From positions 1 to 64,000 of the forward strand of contig NZ_DAOUQB010000008.1 of the NCBI RefSeq assembly GCF_030625865.1: 64,000 nt of DNA, read 5' to 3'. This stretch comes from Anaerotignum sp. Its GTDB lineage: Bacteria > Bacillota > Clostridia > Lachnospirales > Anaerotignaceae. Numbering within the stretch: the stretch's first letter is position 1; each line of letters starts with the position of its first letter. Shown here piece after piece: positions 36,091 to 44,853 of this stretch. The translations under genes were made by a program, and so were the position numbers. The notes under the pieces were generated by a model. It was not told the DNA's origin. It did no database searches and was given only the letters and a program-made list of their open reading frames with translations.

Positions 36091-36333
36091 ATGAAATTAG
36101 GAGATATGGAAATAAATCATAACAAAAAAGATGCAAGGGTTCCCATAATAAAGTTAGCTATAGAAATTTTGAGCGACGTCTCAGATATAGACAAAATAAC
36201 GGTACGGCAAATTGCGGAACGAACAAAAGTAGAAGTTGGTTTCATAAACTATCCCTTTGTTTCAAAGGACACTTTATTAAGTATCGCAGTTGGAACTGTT
36301 CTTGCTGAAACCACAACCGCTTGTTATCGGTAA
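36091..36333 (+). pseudogene. Truncated TetR/AcrR-family regulator
   Basis: An 80-codon frame encodes a TetR-type helix-turn-helix N-terminus (ITVRQIAERTKVEVGFINYPFVSKDTLL), then stops at CYR where the ligand-binding domain of about 120 residues should begin. Downstream, 36430-36540 carries short peptide-like stretches (KPADDRLKDYIKDW) but no continuous frame. A TATACT sequence precedes it. It is most likely the broken end of a regulator gene at the border of the accessory region. Confidence 0.6.
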
Positions 36334-36350
36334 AGTATCTAAAATGATTA

Positions 36351-36385
36351 ACTGAATTGTCTTTTCGGTATCTGCTTTTATCATT
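36351..36385 (+). repeat. Left copy of 35-bp direct repeat
   Basis: The sequence beginning ACTGAATTGTCTTTTCGG is repeated at 40695-40729 with 30 of 35 identical bases and the same orientation. The two copies bracket the two-component/ABC transporter module. Both would encode, on the minus strand, a peptide like (I/V)K(A/T)DTEK(T/A)IQ, so they may be 3' ends of related decayed genes. Confidence 0.55.
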
Positions 36386-36565
36386 TTAAAAATTTATTCT
36401 CATAATTTTATTCGTTTCGATCATGCATGGACAGTTCCAAACAATGCCAAAAAACCAGCAGATGACAGACTAAAAGATTATATAAAAGATTGGACGATTT
36501 CATACAGATTCCATACTGTTAAATTAAAATTATCTACACATTAACAATGAAGGAGGTTCCTAATA

Positions 36566-37231
36566 TTGGCAAAACTATTAATAGTTGAAGATGATAAAAA
36601 AACCAATGAAGCGGTTTGCGAATATCTGCGCTCGGCAAAGCATGAAGCAATTCCTGCCTATGACGGACAACAAGCCCTTACCGTCTTGGGTCATACGCAG
36701 TTTGATTTGGTTGTTTTGGATATTATGCTTCCGAAGATTACAGGCATTTCAGTATTACATAAAATCAGACAAAGCAAAAATATACCTGTACTTATGTTGA
36801 CCGCCGTTGAAGATGAATATACACAAATCATAAGTTTCGACGAGCAGGCGGACGATTATATGACAAAGCCCTTCTCAATGGTTTTACTTGGCAAACGGAT
36901 TACTGCACTTCTGCGCCGAGCAGGGAAAAGTCCATCCCCGTCCGTAGTTAGCTTTGGCAACGTTATAGTGGATTTCGCCGGATACACAGCAAATGATCAA
37001 AACGGAAAAATTGATATTACCCCAAAAGAGATAGAATTACTCCGACTCCTTGTGAAGCATAGCGGGCTGGTGCTGACGAGGGCGCAAATACTTGATGATT
37101 TGTGGGGTTATGACTACCCCATCATTGATAGGACAATTGACACCTACATCAAGAATATTCGCAAGAAACTTCGGTTGGACTGCATCGTAACGGTCAAAGG
37201 GGTAGGTTATAAATACGAGGTAAAAAAATGA
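36566..37231 (+). CDS. OmpR-family response regulator
   Basis: A 221-residue regulator with receiver domain (LLIVEDDKKTNEAV, phospho-acceptor in VVLDIMLPKITG, Lys in YMTKPFSM) and C-terminal winged helix ending VTVKGVGYKYEVKK. The start is a TTG after GGAGG. It overlaps the kinase gene by 4 bp, and an ABC transporter follows, the arrangement of VanR/BceR-like peptide or antibiotic response modules. Base composition is less A+T-rich than the flanks, in keeping with transfer. Confidence 0.9.
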   Translation: MAKLLIVEDDKKTNEAVCEYLRSAKHEAIPAYDGQQALTVLGHTQFDLVVLDIMLPKITGISVLHKIRQSKNIPVLMLTAVEDEYTQIISFDEQADDYMTKPFSMVLLGKRITALLRRAGKSPSPSVVSFGNVIVDFAGYTANDQNGKIDITPKEIELLRLLVKHSGLVLTRAQILDDLWGYDYPIIDRTIDTYIKNIRKKLRLDCIVTVKGVGYKYEVKK

Positions 37232-38349
37232 AACGATTAAAAATTTTCCCAAAAACCTTTGCCTATACTTTGGTGCTAATGTTATTTATCGTGATTGTTG
37301 CCCATGCTCTGCTTTTTATTCTCGCTCCCAAAATGGCAATGGAGACTGCACCAATTAACAACATGACATCTTACATTATAATTAGTACTGTTATAGACCC
37401 TACACAATTTGTAACCCAAACGGTGCAACGTGCGTTGCCTATTTCTCTTATCTGCTGCATTTTGCTTTCTATCGGCTGCTCTCTGCTTTTTTCCAGAGAT
37501 ACAACCATACCCATTCGGCAGATTTCCAAGGTAACAAAACGCATGGCACAGATGGATAAATCGGCGGCCTGTATGGTACATTCTCAGGATGAAATAGGGA
37601 TCTTGGCAAATAATATTAATTGCTTATACCAAAATCTCCTATCCACCATTGAAAATCTCGAGATCGAAAAACAACGGGTAAGCGAAAGTGAGCAGTCAAA
37701 AGTTAATTTTCTAAGAGCAGCTTCGCATGAACTGAAAACGCCTGTAACAGCCCTTAACGCTACACTTGAGAACATGATACTCGGTGTCGGCAAATATAAG
37801 GATTATGAAACCTATTTGCCGGAGTGTAAAGAAATGGTTGAGCAGATTTCAGATATGATACATGAAATTATTGAATCTTCAAAAGCTGGCTTGTCCGTGG
37901 AAAATGAACCCACCACAGAAATAAATATATCAGAATTGTTGCTGCCTTTGTGTGAACCTTATCAGTTAATCACAAAGGCGCATGGGATAGTATTTCATGT
38001 TGAACTATCGGAGAATTTCACTACCATCCTTCCCTCAAAGCTATTCTGTAAAGCTGTATCGAATGTGCTTGCAAATGCTGTTTCTTATACTGAACGAGGG
38101 AAAATGGTAGCAGTATATTTAGACAATCACAGAATTATCATTGAAAACGAATGTATCCCTATTCCGGAAAAAGACCTCAAACACCTTTTTGAACCTTTTT
38201 ATCGCCCCGACTTTGCACGTGACCGGGATAACGGCGGCAATGGACTTGGATTATACATTGTGGATACACTGTTACATGCTATGAACATCCCATATACCTT
38301 CTGTCCCATGCAGAAACCGTATGGAATGCGTTTCACCATTGAGCTTTGA
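37228..38349 (+). CDS. Sensor histidine kinase
   Basis: A 373-residue kinase with two membrane helices (about 9-30 and 68-90) around a short outer loop, a HAMP-like linker, HisKA (FLRAASHELKTPVTALNATL) and an ATPase domain ending GGNGLGLYIVDTLLHAM. The short extracellular loop suggests sensing through the membrane or via the partner transporter, as in BceS-like kinases. It is followed by its own terminator. Confidence 0.9.
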   Translation: MKRLKIFPKTFAYTLVLMLFIVIVAHALLFILAPKMAMETAPINNMTSYIIISTVIDPTQFVTQTVQRALPISLICCILLSIGCSLLFSRDTTIPIRQISKVTKRMAQMDKSAACMVHSQDEIGILANNINCLYQNLLSTIENLEIEKQRVSESEQSKVNFLRAASHELKTPVTALNATLENMILGVGKYKDYETYLPECKEMVEQISDMIHEIIESSKAGLSVENEPTTEINISELLLPLCEPYQLITKAHGIVFHVELSENFTTILPSKLFCKAVSNVLANAVSYTERGKMVAVYLDNHRIIIENECIPIPEKDLKHLFEPFYRPDFARDRDNGGNGLGLYIVDTLLHAMNIPYTFCPMQKPYGMRFTIEL

Positions 38350-38361
38350 ACAACGCTAAGT

Positions 38362-38391
38362 AAGCACTCCGAGAAATCGGAGTGCTTTTTT
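38362..38391 (+). terminator. Intrinsic terminator after the histidine kinase
   Basis: AAGCACTCCGA and TCGGAGTGCTT form an 11-bp stem closed by a GAAA tetraloop, with a T-run after it. Confidence 0.88.
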
Positions 38392-38487
38392 ATGTGATTC
38401 CATCTACGTTTCATATACGCTCCATATGCAGACGTTATCCTGTTACTATGTTCAACAAAACAAATTAACGAACTGGAGGTAACGATT

Positions 38488-39873
38488 ATGAACTTTGTAA
38501 AACGAGCGATGCTATATGTCACCCGAAAACGTGGGAAAAGCATCCTGCTTCTTGTCATCCTGCTGATCATGTCATCTTTTGTTTTAACGGGGCTTGCGAT
38601 TGGAAAGGCATCGGAAAACACACAGGAGGATTTGCGGAAAGCCCTTGGCGGTGAATTTCAAGTAAACGTCAGCTATTCAGAAGATAACCCTTATTTCAAA
38701 ACAGAGCCAGTAGACGACGGCATAATTATGTATTCAGAAATGCCCATTACCCAGAAGGTCATTTCCTCAATTATGAATGTTCCGGGGATTGAAAGCAATG
38801 ATGCAACATCCGAACTTTTGCTTTCTGTCGATGATGTTGATTTTATTCCCGGTAATATTCCCATTGAAAATGCATTCAAAAGCATGGCAAACACAATGAT
38901 TGTCGGGAATTCCCAAAATAATAGCTATTTCACTTCCGGACAAATAAAACTTATTGAAGGCAAACACATCGGTGGCACAGACAGTCACGTTGCAATCATC
39001 AGCAAAGAATTAGCCATACGGAACGGTCTTTCTATTGGAAATACACTGACTTTGCAATCTGATAATTCTGTTGACGTGAAAATTATCGGCTTGTTTGAAA
39101 TGAAAAGCGACGATAGTATACTTGCGCAGGTAACATCTTATGACAAGCTGAAAAACAAAATCTTTTTTGACCTCAATACCCTGCAACAACTGTCTCCCGA
39201 TAGAACAGCTGGCTTTGATACAGTGACATTCAAAGCCACAGATCCTGCTGAGCTGGAAAGGATTATGGAACAGGTCAAAAACCTCTCTGATATAGATTGG
39301 AAAGCGTTTTCTCTCAGCGCAGACAATCAAACATATATGCAAGCTGCCGCCCCACTGGAAAAACTGAATGGCTTGGTGGTAACAATGTTGATTGTAACTG
39401 TTGTTGTAAGTGCCATTATCCTGTCGCTTATTTTGACTATGTGGGCTAAAAACCGTATCCATGAAACAGGGGTGCTCCTGGCTGTAGGAATCGGAAAAGC
39501 ATCTATACTGGGACAATATTTTGTTGAAGTGCTTCTGATCGCAGTATTAGCTTTTGGATTTTCATTTTTTACAAGTAATATCATTGCCAACGATGTCTGC
39601 AATGGCCTGTTACAAAAGAATACACAAAACACCGTCCAGAATGAAATTTCTTCGGATGATAATAAAGTGACGGCAGCAGTTCCTGAAGGTGCAGGCGGTA
39701 CTGATGCTCTAGCGCAAACGCCGAAGGCGGAAAGCATCCATGTATCAGTTGACATCGACAGCCTGATTCAGCTTTGTTTCATTGGCTTTGCCGTTATTAT
39801 TCTCTCGGTTGGTATTTCCGGTGCAACAATTATGCGCTTGAAGCCACGAGAAATCTTATCAAAAATGAGCTAA
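38488..39873 (+). CDS. FtsX-family ABC transporter permease
   Basis: A 461-residue permease. It has an N-terminal helix (about 16-36), a large extracytoplasmic MacB-like domain (about 45-285), then three helices (about 293-315, 340-362 and 430-450) typical of FtsX/MacB transporters. It ends RLKPREILSKMS. A Thr/Gln/Ser-rich insertion of about 50 residues lies between the last two helices. It pairs with the ATPase 16 bp downstream to export, or detach from, a peptide-like compound sensed by the two-component system upstream. Confidence 0.88.
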   Translation: MNFVKRAMLYVTRKRGKSILLLVILLIMSSFVLTGLAIGKASENTQEDLRKALGGEFQVNVSYSEDNPYFKTEPVDDGIIMYSEMPITQKVISSIMNVPGIESNDATSELLLSVDDVDFIPGNIPIENAFKSMANTMIVGNSQNNSYFTSGQIKLIEGKHIGGTDSHVAIISKELAIRNGLSIGNTLTLQSDNSVDVKIIGLFEMKSDDSILAQVTSYDKLKNKIFFDLNTLQQLSPDRTAGFDTVTFKATDPAELERIMEQVKNLSDIDWKAFSLSADNQTYMQAAAPLEKLNGLVVTMLIVTVVVSAIILSLILTMWAKNRIHETGVLLAVGIGKASILGQYFVEVLLIAVLAFGFSFFTSNIIANDVCNGLLQKNTQNTVQNEISSDDNKVTAAVPEGAGGTDALAQTPKAESIHVSVDIDSLIQLCFIGFAVIILSVGISGATIMRLKPREILSKMS

Positions 39874-39889
39874 GAAAGGTGATATTGAA

Positions 39890-40528
39890 ATGGCTATTTT
39901 AGAAATGAAAGGTGTTTCTTACACCTACGATAAAAAAACAAAAATATTGAGTGATGTAACAGCAGAACTGGAAATAGGTAAGTTGTACGCTATACTTGGT
40001 CCTTCGGGTTCCGGCAAAACTACATTGCTTTCATTACTTGGCGGTCTTGATGTTCCTACAAGGGGAGAAGTCCTTTTTGACGGGGAAGATATTGGCAAGC
40101 GGGGACTAGCCTATCATCGGCGCAATCATGTAGCTCTGATATTTCAGAACTATAACCTTATTGACTACATGACACCCGTTGAAAATACCAAGCTTACTGC
40201 ACGACAAGACGCAGCACCGATTTTGGAGCGGCTGGGCTTGACAACAGCAGAAATCAAGCGCAATATTTTGAAGCTATCCGGAGGTCAACAGCAAAGGGTT
40301 GCCATTGCCCGTGCGCTGGCTTCCGACGCGGCAATCATACTAGCCGATGAACCTACAGGAAATCTGGATGAAGATACGGCGGCTGAAATCACCACACTCC
40401 TTAAGGAAAGCGCCCATCAACTTCAAAAATGTGTGGTTGTAGTAACCCACTCTAACAATGTTGCACGGCAGGCAGATGTTATCTTGAAATTGAAACACAA
40501 AAACATACAAATAACTGAGCAAACCTGA
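39890..40528 (+). CDS. ABC transporter ATP-binding protein (MacB/LolD-like)
   Basis: A 212-residue ATPase: Walker A GPSGSGKTTLLSLLGG, signature LSGGQQQRVAIARAL, Walker B AIILADEPTGNLDED, switch His in VVTHSNNVARQ. It belongs to the MacB/LolD-type ATPases that work with FtsX permeases and drive a mechanical cycle rather than classic transport. AAAGG precedes the ATG. Confidence 0.92.
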   Translation: MAILEMKGVSYTYDKKTKILSDVTAELEIGKLYAILGPSGSGKTTLLSLLGGLDVPTRGEVLFDGEDIGKRGLAYHRRNHVALIFQNYNLIDYMTPVENTKLTARQDAAPILERLGLTTAEIKRNILKLSGGQQQRVAIARALASDAAIILADEPTGNLDEDTAAEITTLLKESAHQLQKCVVVVTHSNNVARQADVILKLKHKNIQITEQT

Positions 40529-40621
40529 CTTACTGTGTACCTTCACTTCTAAATCAAATTTAGTATCGCCGACCAAATAAAAAACCGTGATTTAGTAGGA
40601 ATTCTCCATACCTCAATTTTC

Positions 40622-40670
40622 TAAAGCAACCCTCTAAAGCCGTAATTTTGGTGGGTTGCTTTATCTTTTT
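40622..40670 (+). terminator. Terminator after the ABC transporter
   Basis: TAAAGCAACCC pairs with GGGTTGCTTTA (11 bp), followed by TCTTTTTG. It lies about 95 bp beyond the ATPase stop. Confidence 0.75.
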
Positions 40671-40689
40671 GTAGAAAAGACAGACTAAA

Positions 40690-40920
40690 TTATTACTGAA
40701 TCGCCTTTTCGGTATCTGTTTTTACCGTTAAACGTATGTATTTAAGTGAATCAGATAGTTTTCCAGTTTACACTCAATCTGATATTTCACATCGGAATCT
40801 GTGTTTTGATAGAGCGTCCTTATCTGGTTTCATAATCCCTAAAGAAATCTGTTCTCCTGCATGAGGTAAAATACGCGTTTGGAAAATAGCAAAGACATAA
40901 TCCGTTTGCACCTTTCCCCT
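40690..40920 (-). pseudogene. Decayed gene fragment carrying the right copy of the 35-bp repeat
   Basis: On the minus strand, peptide-like stretches can be read in shifting frames: ILPHAGEQISLGIMKPDK, then VKYQIECKLENYLIHLNTYV, then LTVKTDTEKAIQ before a stop. The last one is the right copy (40695-40729) of the repeat found at 36351. I do not recognise the family. The remainder of the gap to 41263 holds a GC-richer stretch and a weak hairpin (AAAGCC with GGCTTT near 41203-41237). Confidence 0.4.
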
Positions 40921-41263
40921 CTTTTATCAAGACTGTCTCCCCAGCGGGCTATGTGAGAACCATGAGGAAACGGCGGTCATTCATTGAATATCCGAGGAAA
41001 CAGCATTGACAATTGTAGTCATCTTTCACTGCATCTGAAAATTGCGCTTGCCCTCTTCGTTAAAGTACCGTTTTATATATTGCTGAAGTCATGACATGTG
41101 ATACAGCCGTTGCACCAGTACTCAGTATCAATTGATCTGAAATAACTTTCGGAATACCCCCATTGGAGAATGGAACAGCCCACTATATCATGCTAAACTA
41201 TGTGTAAAGCCAAGCCTATTTGCAAAGGTTCGGCTTTTTGCGTCTGCAGTCTTTTTCAGGATT

Positions 41264-41288
41264 TACTTGTAAGGCGAATTTACAAGTA
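41264..41288 (+). promoter_or_regulatory. Dyad upstream of the first serine recombinase
   Basis: TACTTGTAA and TTACAAGTA are a perfect 9-bp inverted repeat with a 7-nt spacer, about 35 bp before the recombinase start. It could be a repressor or recombinase binding site, or a leader hairpin. Confidence 0.4.
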
Positions 41289-41321
41289 TCCATATCATGC
41301 TGTTGAAGAGGAGGTGGTTAT

Positions 41322-42497
41322 ATAAGAAAAAAATTAGAGACAGGCAAAATTACTTACTGGAAGAAGTCTGCACAAACCGAAAGTAAGCGGCAGCAAAAGA
41401 AAGAGCGCATTCAGCAGGCTTTTTCCAATGCAGCAAGTGTGGAGGTTATCCCGGCTACGGAATCAAATTTGACAGATGATAACACCATACTGCGTGTTGC
41501 CGCCTACTGCCGTGTCAGCACCTATGAAGAAGCTCAGGCCGGGAGTTTTGAACTACAGGTGCAGCATTACAAGGAGGTGATTGAACAAAACCCGAAATGG
41601 GAGTTGGCTGGAATCTATGCGGATGAAGGCGTTTCTGCAACTTCTATGCACAGACGTATGCAGTTTCTGCGCATGATTGAAGATTGCCGTTCCGGGAAAA
41701 TAGACTTCATTATTACCAAGGGCGTAAACCGTTTTGCACGTAACACACGAGATTGTCTTGATGTAGTCAGGCTGCTCAAAATGTTAAGTCCACCTGTGGG
41801 TGTCCTATTTGAAACTGAAAACCTCAATACCCTTGAAAGTAAAAACGAATTTACTCTGGGGGTTATGAGTTTGGTAGCTCAAGGTGAGAGCGAGCAGAAA
41901 AGTGCTGCAATCACATGGTCTATTATCGAACGTTTTAAAAAAGGTATTCCCATTATTTCTACGCACAATCTTCTCGGTTTTGACAAAGATTCTTTTGGAC
42001 AGGTTGTGATCGTTGAAGAAGAAGCAAATATTATACGCTATATTTATGACAACTATATGGATGGATCTAATGCTCGTGAAATTGCGCAGTCTCTTACAGA
42101 TGCCCGCATTCCTACTGTGCTGGGAAACCCCGTGTGGAAAAGCAGTACCATTCTTCGTATTTTAAAAAATGAGAAGTACTGCGGTGATGTTTTGATGCAA
42201 AAAACATTTACCGTAGATTGTTTTACCCACAAAAAGATGAGGAACACAGGTCAGAGGCCTCAATATCTTTTAAAGGGTGGTATTCCAGCCATCATACCGA
42301 AAGACAGATGGCTGGCAGTACAAAATCTTCTAAAATCCCGTCGTTTTTCAAAAAAGCTGAATGCGAAACCAGATATCGGTATATTTGTCAGACGAGTGAA
42401 AACTGGCGCTTTGCAAGGATTTGTTTATATTAATCCAAGCTGGAACAAAAAAGAAGTTGCTCAGGTGCTTGAAAAATTATTACATGAAAGGAATTGA
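41322..42497 (+). CDS. Serine recombinase with probable ATA start
   Basis: A 391-codon site-specific serine recombinase. The resolvase domain carries the catalytic Ser in AAYCRVSTYEEAQAG, and a recombinase domain follows (GKVNRFAR-like KGVNRFARNTRDCLDV, then VWKSSTILRILKNEKYCGD). The frame is open upstream of the GTG at 41439 and reads KLETGKITYWKKSAQTESK. The only good ribosome-binding site (AGAGGAGGT) lies 7 nt before an ATA codon at 41322, with no ATG, GTG or TTG between. The start is therefore ATA, or an ATG lost by one base change. It is shorter than TnpX-type enzymes. Confidence 0.82.
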   Translation: MRKKLETGKITYWKKSAQTESKRQQKKERIQQAFSNAASVEVIPATESNLTDDNTILRVAAYCRVSTYEEAQAGSFELQVQHYKEVIEQNPKWELAGIYADEGVSATSMHRRMQFLRMIEDCRSGKIDFIITKGVNRFARNTRDCLDVVRLLKMLSPPVGVLFETENLNTLESKNEFTLGVMSLVAQGESEQKSAAITWSIIERFKKGIPIISTHNLLGFDKDSFGQVVIVEEEANIIRYIYDNYMDGSNAREIAQSLTDARIPTVLGNPVWKSSTILRILKNEKYCGDVLMQKTFTVDCFTHKKMRNTGQRPQYLLKGGIPAIIPKDRWLAVQNLLKSRRFSKKLNAKPDIGIFVRRVKTGALQGFVYINPSWNKKEVAQVLEKLLHERN

Positions 42498-42501
42498 TAA
42501 A

Positions 42502-42942
42502 ATGTTTGATCAAATGAATTTTGAAGATTTTTGTTTCGAGGTTATTGATGTTTCCGTAACTGGCACTCCCGATGTACATATCACGCAAAATGGCATCACA
42601 TTTACCCTCAAGTGCATTGAAGATATGGGTTATCCTCAGTACATAACCCCCATGATTGATGTCAAAAATAAGGCATTTGCTATCAAGGCCTGCAAAGCGG
42701 ACAATGAACATTCTATACGTTTTTCTAAGCCAAAGGGCGAGCAAAAGAAGGCCATTGCCACATCTTTCAGTGCTATCCGTAGAATGATACGTGGTGTCAT
42801 GGGTGAACAATGGCAACAGAAAAACCGTTATCACATTACGGGAATTTGGTATGCAGAGGCTAAAGCTATGGTGTTTAATTTGAACGCCGCTAAGGAATTG
42901 CCTCCATTTTTAAAACCGGGATCTGCCCCGGCAAAAAAATAA
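42502..42942 (+). CDS. Recombinase-linked hypothetical protein
   Basis: A 146-residue protein that begins 4 bp after the recombinase stop (AAAGGA, then ATG at 42502), so the two are cotranscribed. It is basic in its middle (KPKGEQKKAIATSFSAIRRMIRG) with a compact alpha/beta look and no membrane helix. I do not recognise the family. Its constant neighbour suggests an accessory DNA-binding or directionality role, which is inference. Confidence 0.6.
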   Translation: MFDQMNFEDFCFEVIDVSVTGTPDVHITQNGITFTLKCIEDMGYPQYITPMIDVKNKAFAIKACKADNEHSIRFSKPKGEQKKAIATSFSAIRRMIRGVMGEQWQQKNRYHITGIWYAEAKAMVFNLNAAKELPPFLKPGSAPAKK

Positions 42943-43579
42943 ACAACCGAATTTGATTGAGAATGGCGGTAAATATCTTCCAGTACCAGCTGATTCATAG
43001 TAACCCAACCAATGGCATGTGAAATACAGCGTTCTTTTCCATAGTTCTTGTAAACCCAGCAAGAAAAGCCGATATACTTTCCTTACGGCTTGCTGTACGA
43101 AGCGTTCAGGGAAGAACCACCGTCGGAGCATTTCACCAATCCAGCAAACATCTGAACCTCTCCGCTGCTGTTTTCTCTTGCGCCTACTTTTCATAATCTG
43201 ATCACCGTATCCCACGCTTCCTGCGAGATACTCAGCTCATGGGTGTTGTCTCCCACTATCCAGTTCTAATCTGGAACATCCACGATTCTCTCTCTTATCA
43301 AAGAAATCCCTCTGTGTGGCGGCGCTCCAACACCGCTTTGCCAAGATATACCGGATTATTGATGATGGAGCATATGGAAGTAGCATGCCAATCAGAGGGT
43401 TTTCGCCAGTATTCGCTCTGGAAATAGTCCTGTTTATTCTGATTAAAATAGGCCTGCGGGTTGAGAATTCGCCTCTCCCGCAGGATTTTTGTTATACGGA
43501 CATAGCCTACCCCCTCGGCGAATTCTCCATCATTCTCTGGACTAAGGCCGCAGTAGATCACTGTGTTTGTTTGTGCCAT
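42943..43579 (-). pseudogene. Decayed TnpX-type serine recombinase
   Basis: It starts well (GGAGG then ATG at 43579, MAQTNTVIYC) but the next residues join ENDGE directly to FAEGVGYVRITKILRER. Most of the catalytic domain is therefore deleted, and the usual YCRLS is YCGLS. After NNPVYLGKAVLERR the frame stops. Further pieces matching SRRRE, the zinc-ribbon region and GFSCWVYKNYGKERC can be read in other frames down to 42943. It is clearly related to the intact recombinase at 49014-50693. Confidence 0.75.
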
Positions 43580-43694
43580 AGTCGCACCTCCTTTAGCACG
43601 ACAGGATCTCATCAATCTTCATTGATCGCTATACCATTATCCACTAAAGATTCGGACGGAATCTCGACCTCTTTGGATGCTTCACAAGAGTGAA

Positions 43695-43715
43695 GATAAG
43701 GTTTCCAACCTTATC
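43695..43715. promoter_or_regulatory. Hairpin upstream of the decayed recombinase
   Basis: GATAAGGTT and AACCTTATC form a perfect 9-bp stem with a TCC loop. It lies 116 bp before the decayed recombinase start. It may be a terminator or an old operator. Confidence 0.35.
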
Positions 43716-44006
43716 AAAACAGTAATTTCTCCTTTAAAAAAGCTGATGCGATGGTCTGCTTGCTAGGATAGCATCCGTTTTTCTTGTTTCTGCATTTGCA
43801 GAAATAGCAGTACACAAAAAATGCAATTGGTGACAATCAAAATCAAAAATCTGATTTTGTACGGCAAAAAAATTCCCTCATTTCATATTTACGAACACAC
43901 TCCTTTCCAACAAAAGAGAAGTCAGAAAAATGCCTCTCATTTCCAGTAAGGAAAAAATAAGGGGGTTGAGCAGGTTTGTGCACCAGCAGCAACATAAGTA
44001 TAAGAC

Positions 44007-44050
44007 TTGACAATCAAGTTTGAGTCTGATATATTGTTAGTAAACACTGT
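44007..44050 (+). promoter_or_regulatory. tetR promoter with overlapping operator
   Basis: TTGACA (44007-44012) and TATATT (44030-44035) are 17 nt apart. Directly after the -10 box lies TTAGTAAACACT (44037-44048), which matches the core of the palindrome upstream of the ECF genes (TTAGTTAACACT). Binding there would block the tetR promoter, so autoregulation is likely. Confidence 0.6.
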
Positions 44051-44074
44051 AATCTTATTTTGATGGAGTTCATT

Positions 44075-44716
44075 ATGCCACGTAATAAAACAGATACACA
44101 TAAAAAAATTGTAACAAGCGCAAAAAAAGAATTCTTGGAGCAAGGTTTTGAGAAAGCATCTATGCGAAAAATTGCGGCTCAGGCTGGGATTACAGCAGGA
44201 GGATTATACAAGCATTTCCCCACAAAGGAAGCGATGTTTGAGGCACTGGTTGAGCCAACTTTAAAAGAATATTTTAGGCGCGATATAGCGTTAACAAATA
44301 TTGCTATCCAGCAGATTGCAAATCGAAATTTCGATTTGTTTCGGATGGCTTCCGATAATAGCAACCGTGAAGTGCTGGACTATATTTATCATCACTTTGA
44401 TGAATTTCAGCTGATGTTTAATCGTTCTTCTGGTACAAAGTATGAAACAATCCGGCACGATTTAGTAATGTTAGAAGTAAGCGGTGCAAAACGTTTGATC
44501 GAAGCATTACAACAACAAGGAATTCCCATTCAGAAATTTAATGATGAACAGCTTCACATTTTATACAGTACAGCACTGACCCCGCTGTTTGAGATTATCA
44601 CGCACAGTTATCCTTATGAAAAAGCGCTTACGTTCATAGATTTAATGGCTGATGCGATGAATTTCGGCTGGGAAAAAATTATGAATCCACAAAAACTGAA
44701 TCATCTTTTATTTTAA
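44075..44716 (+). CDS. TetR/AcrR-family regulator of the ECF cassette
   Basis: A 213-residue regulator with an N-terminal helix-turn-helix (IVTSAKKEFLEQGFEKASMR in the first helices, then AAQAGITAGGLYKHFPTKEAMF) and an all-helical ligand domain. The start ATG at 44075 follows GGAG by 6 nt. It sits directly before the ECF transporter genes, separated by its own terminator and an operator-like palindrome. It is therefore the likely repressor of both itself and the transporter. Confidence 0.9.
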   Translation: MPRNKTDTHKKIVTSAKKEFLEQGFEKASMRKIAAQAGITAGGLYKHFPTKEAMFEALVEPTLKEYFRRDIALTNIAIQQIANRNFDLFRMASDNSNREVLDYIYHHFDEFQLMFNRSSGTKYETIRHDLVMLEVSGAKRLIEALQQQGIPIQKFNDEQLHILYSTALTPLFEIITHSYPYEKALTFIDLMADAMNFGWEKIMNPQKLNHLLF

Positions 44717-44739
44717 AAATCGGGCAGAAACCCGATTTT
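44716..44739 (+). terminator. tetR terminator
   Basis: AAAATCGGG and CCCGATTTT form a 9-bp stem overlapping the tetR stop codon, followed by CTCTGTTTT. Confidence 0.75.
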
Positions 44740-44749
44740 CTCTGTTTTA

Positions 44750-44771
44750 TTAGTTAGTTAACACTAACTAA
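44750..44771. promoter_or_regulatory. Operator-like palindrome before the ECF operon
   Basis: TTAGTTAG and CTAACTAA form a perfect 8-bp inverted repeat around TTAACA, 83 bp before the S-component start. Its centre matches the sequence overlapping the tetR promoter, so it is the best candidate for the TetR binding site controlling the importer. Confidence 0.6.
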
Positions 44772-44853
44772 AATTGTTTACTTACTGCTTCCACCTAGTT
44801 TTATGCGGCTGCATCAGAACTATTGGAAAATATATTTTCAAGGAGAAATTAAC

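Noticed and set aside
41439-42497. Starting the first recombinase at the GTG
   Set aside because: No ribosome-binding site precedes it, while the frame continues upstream with protein-like sequence to an ATA that has an ideal site.
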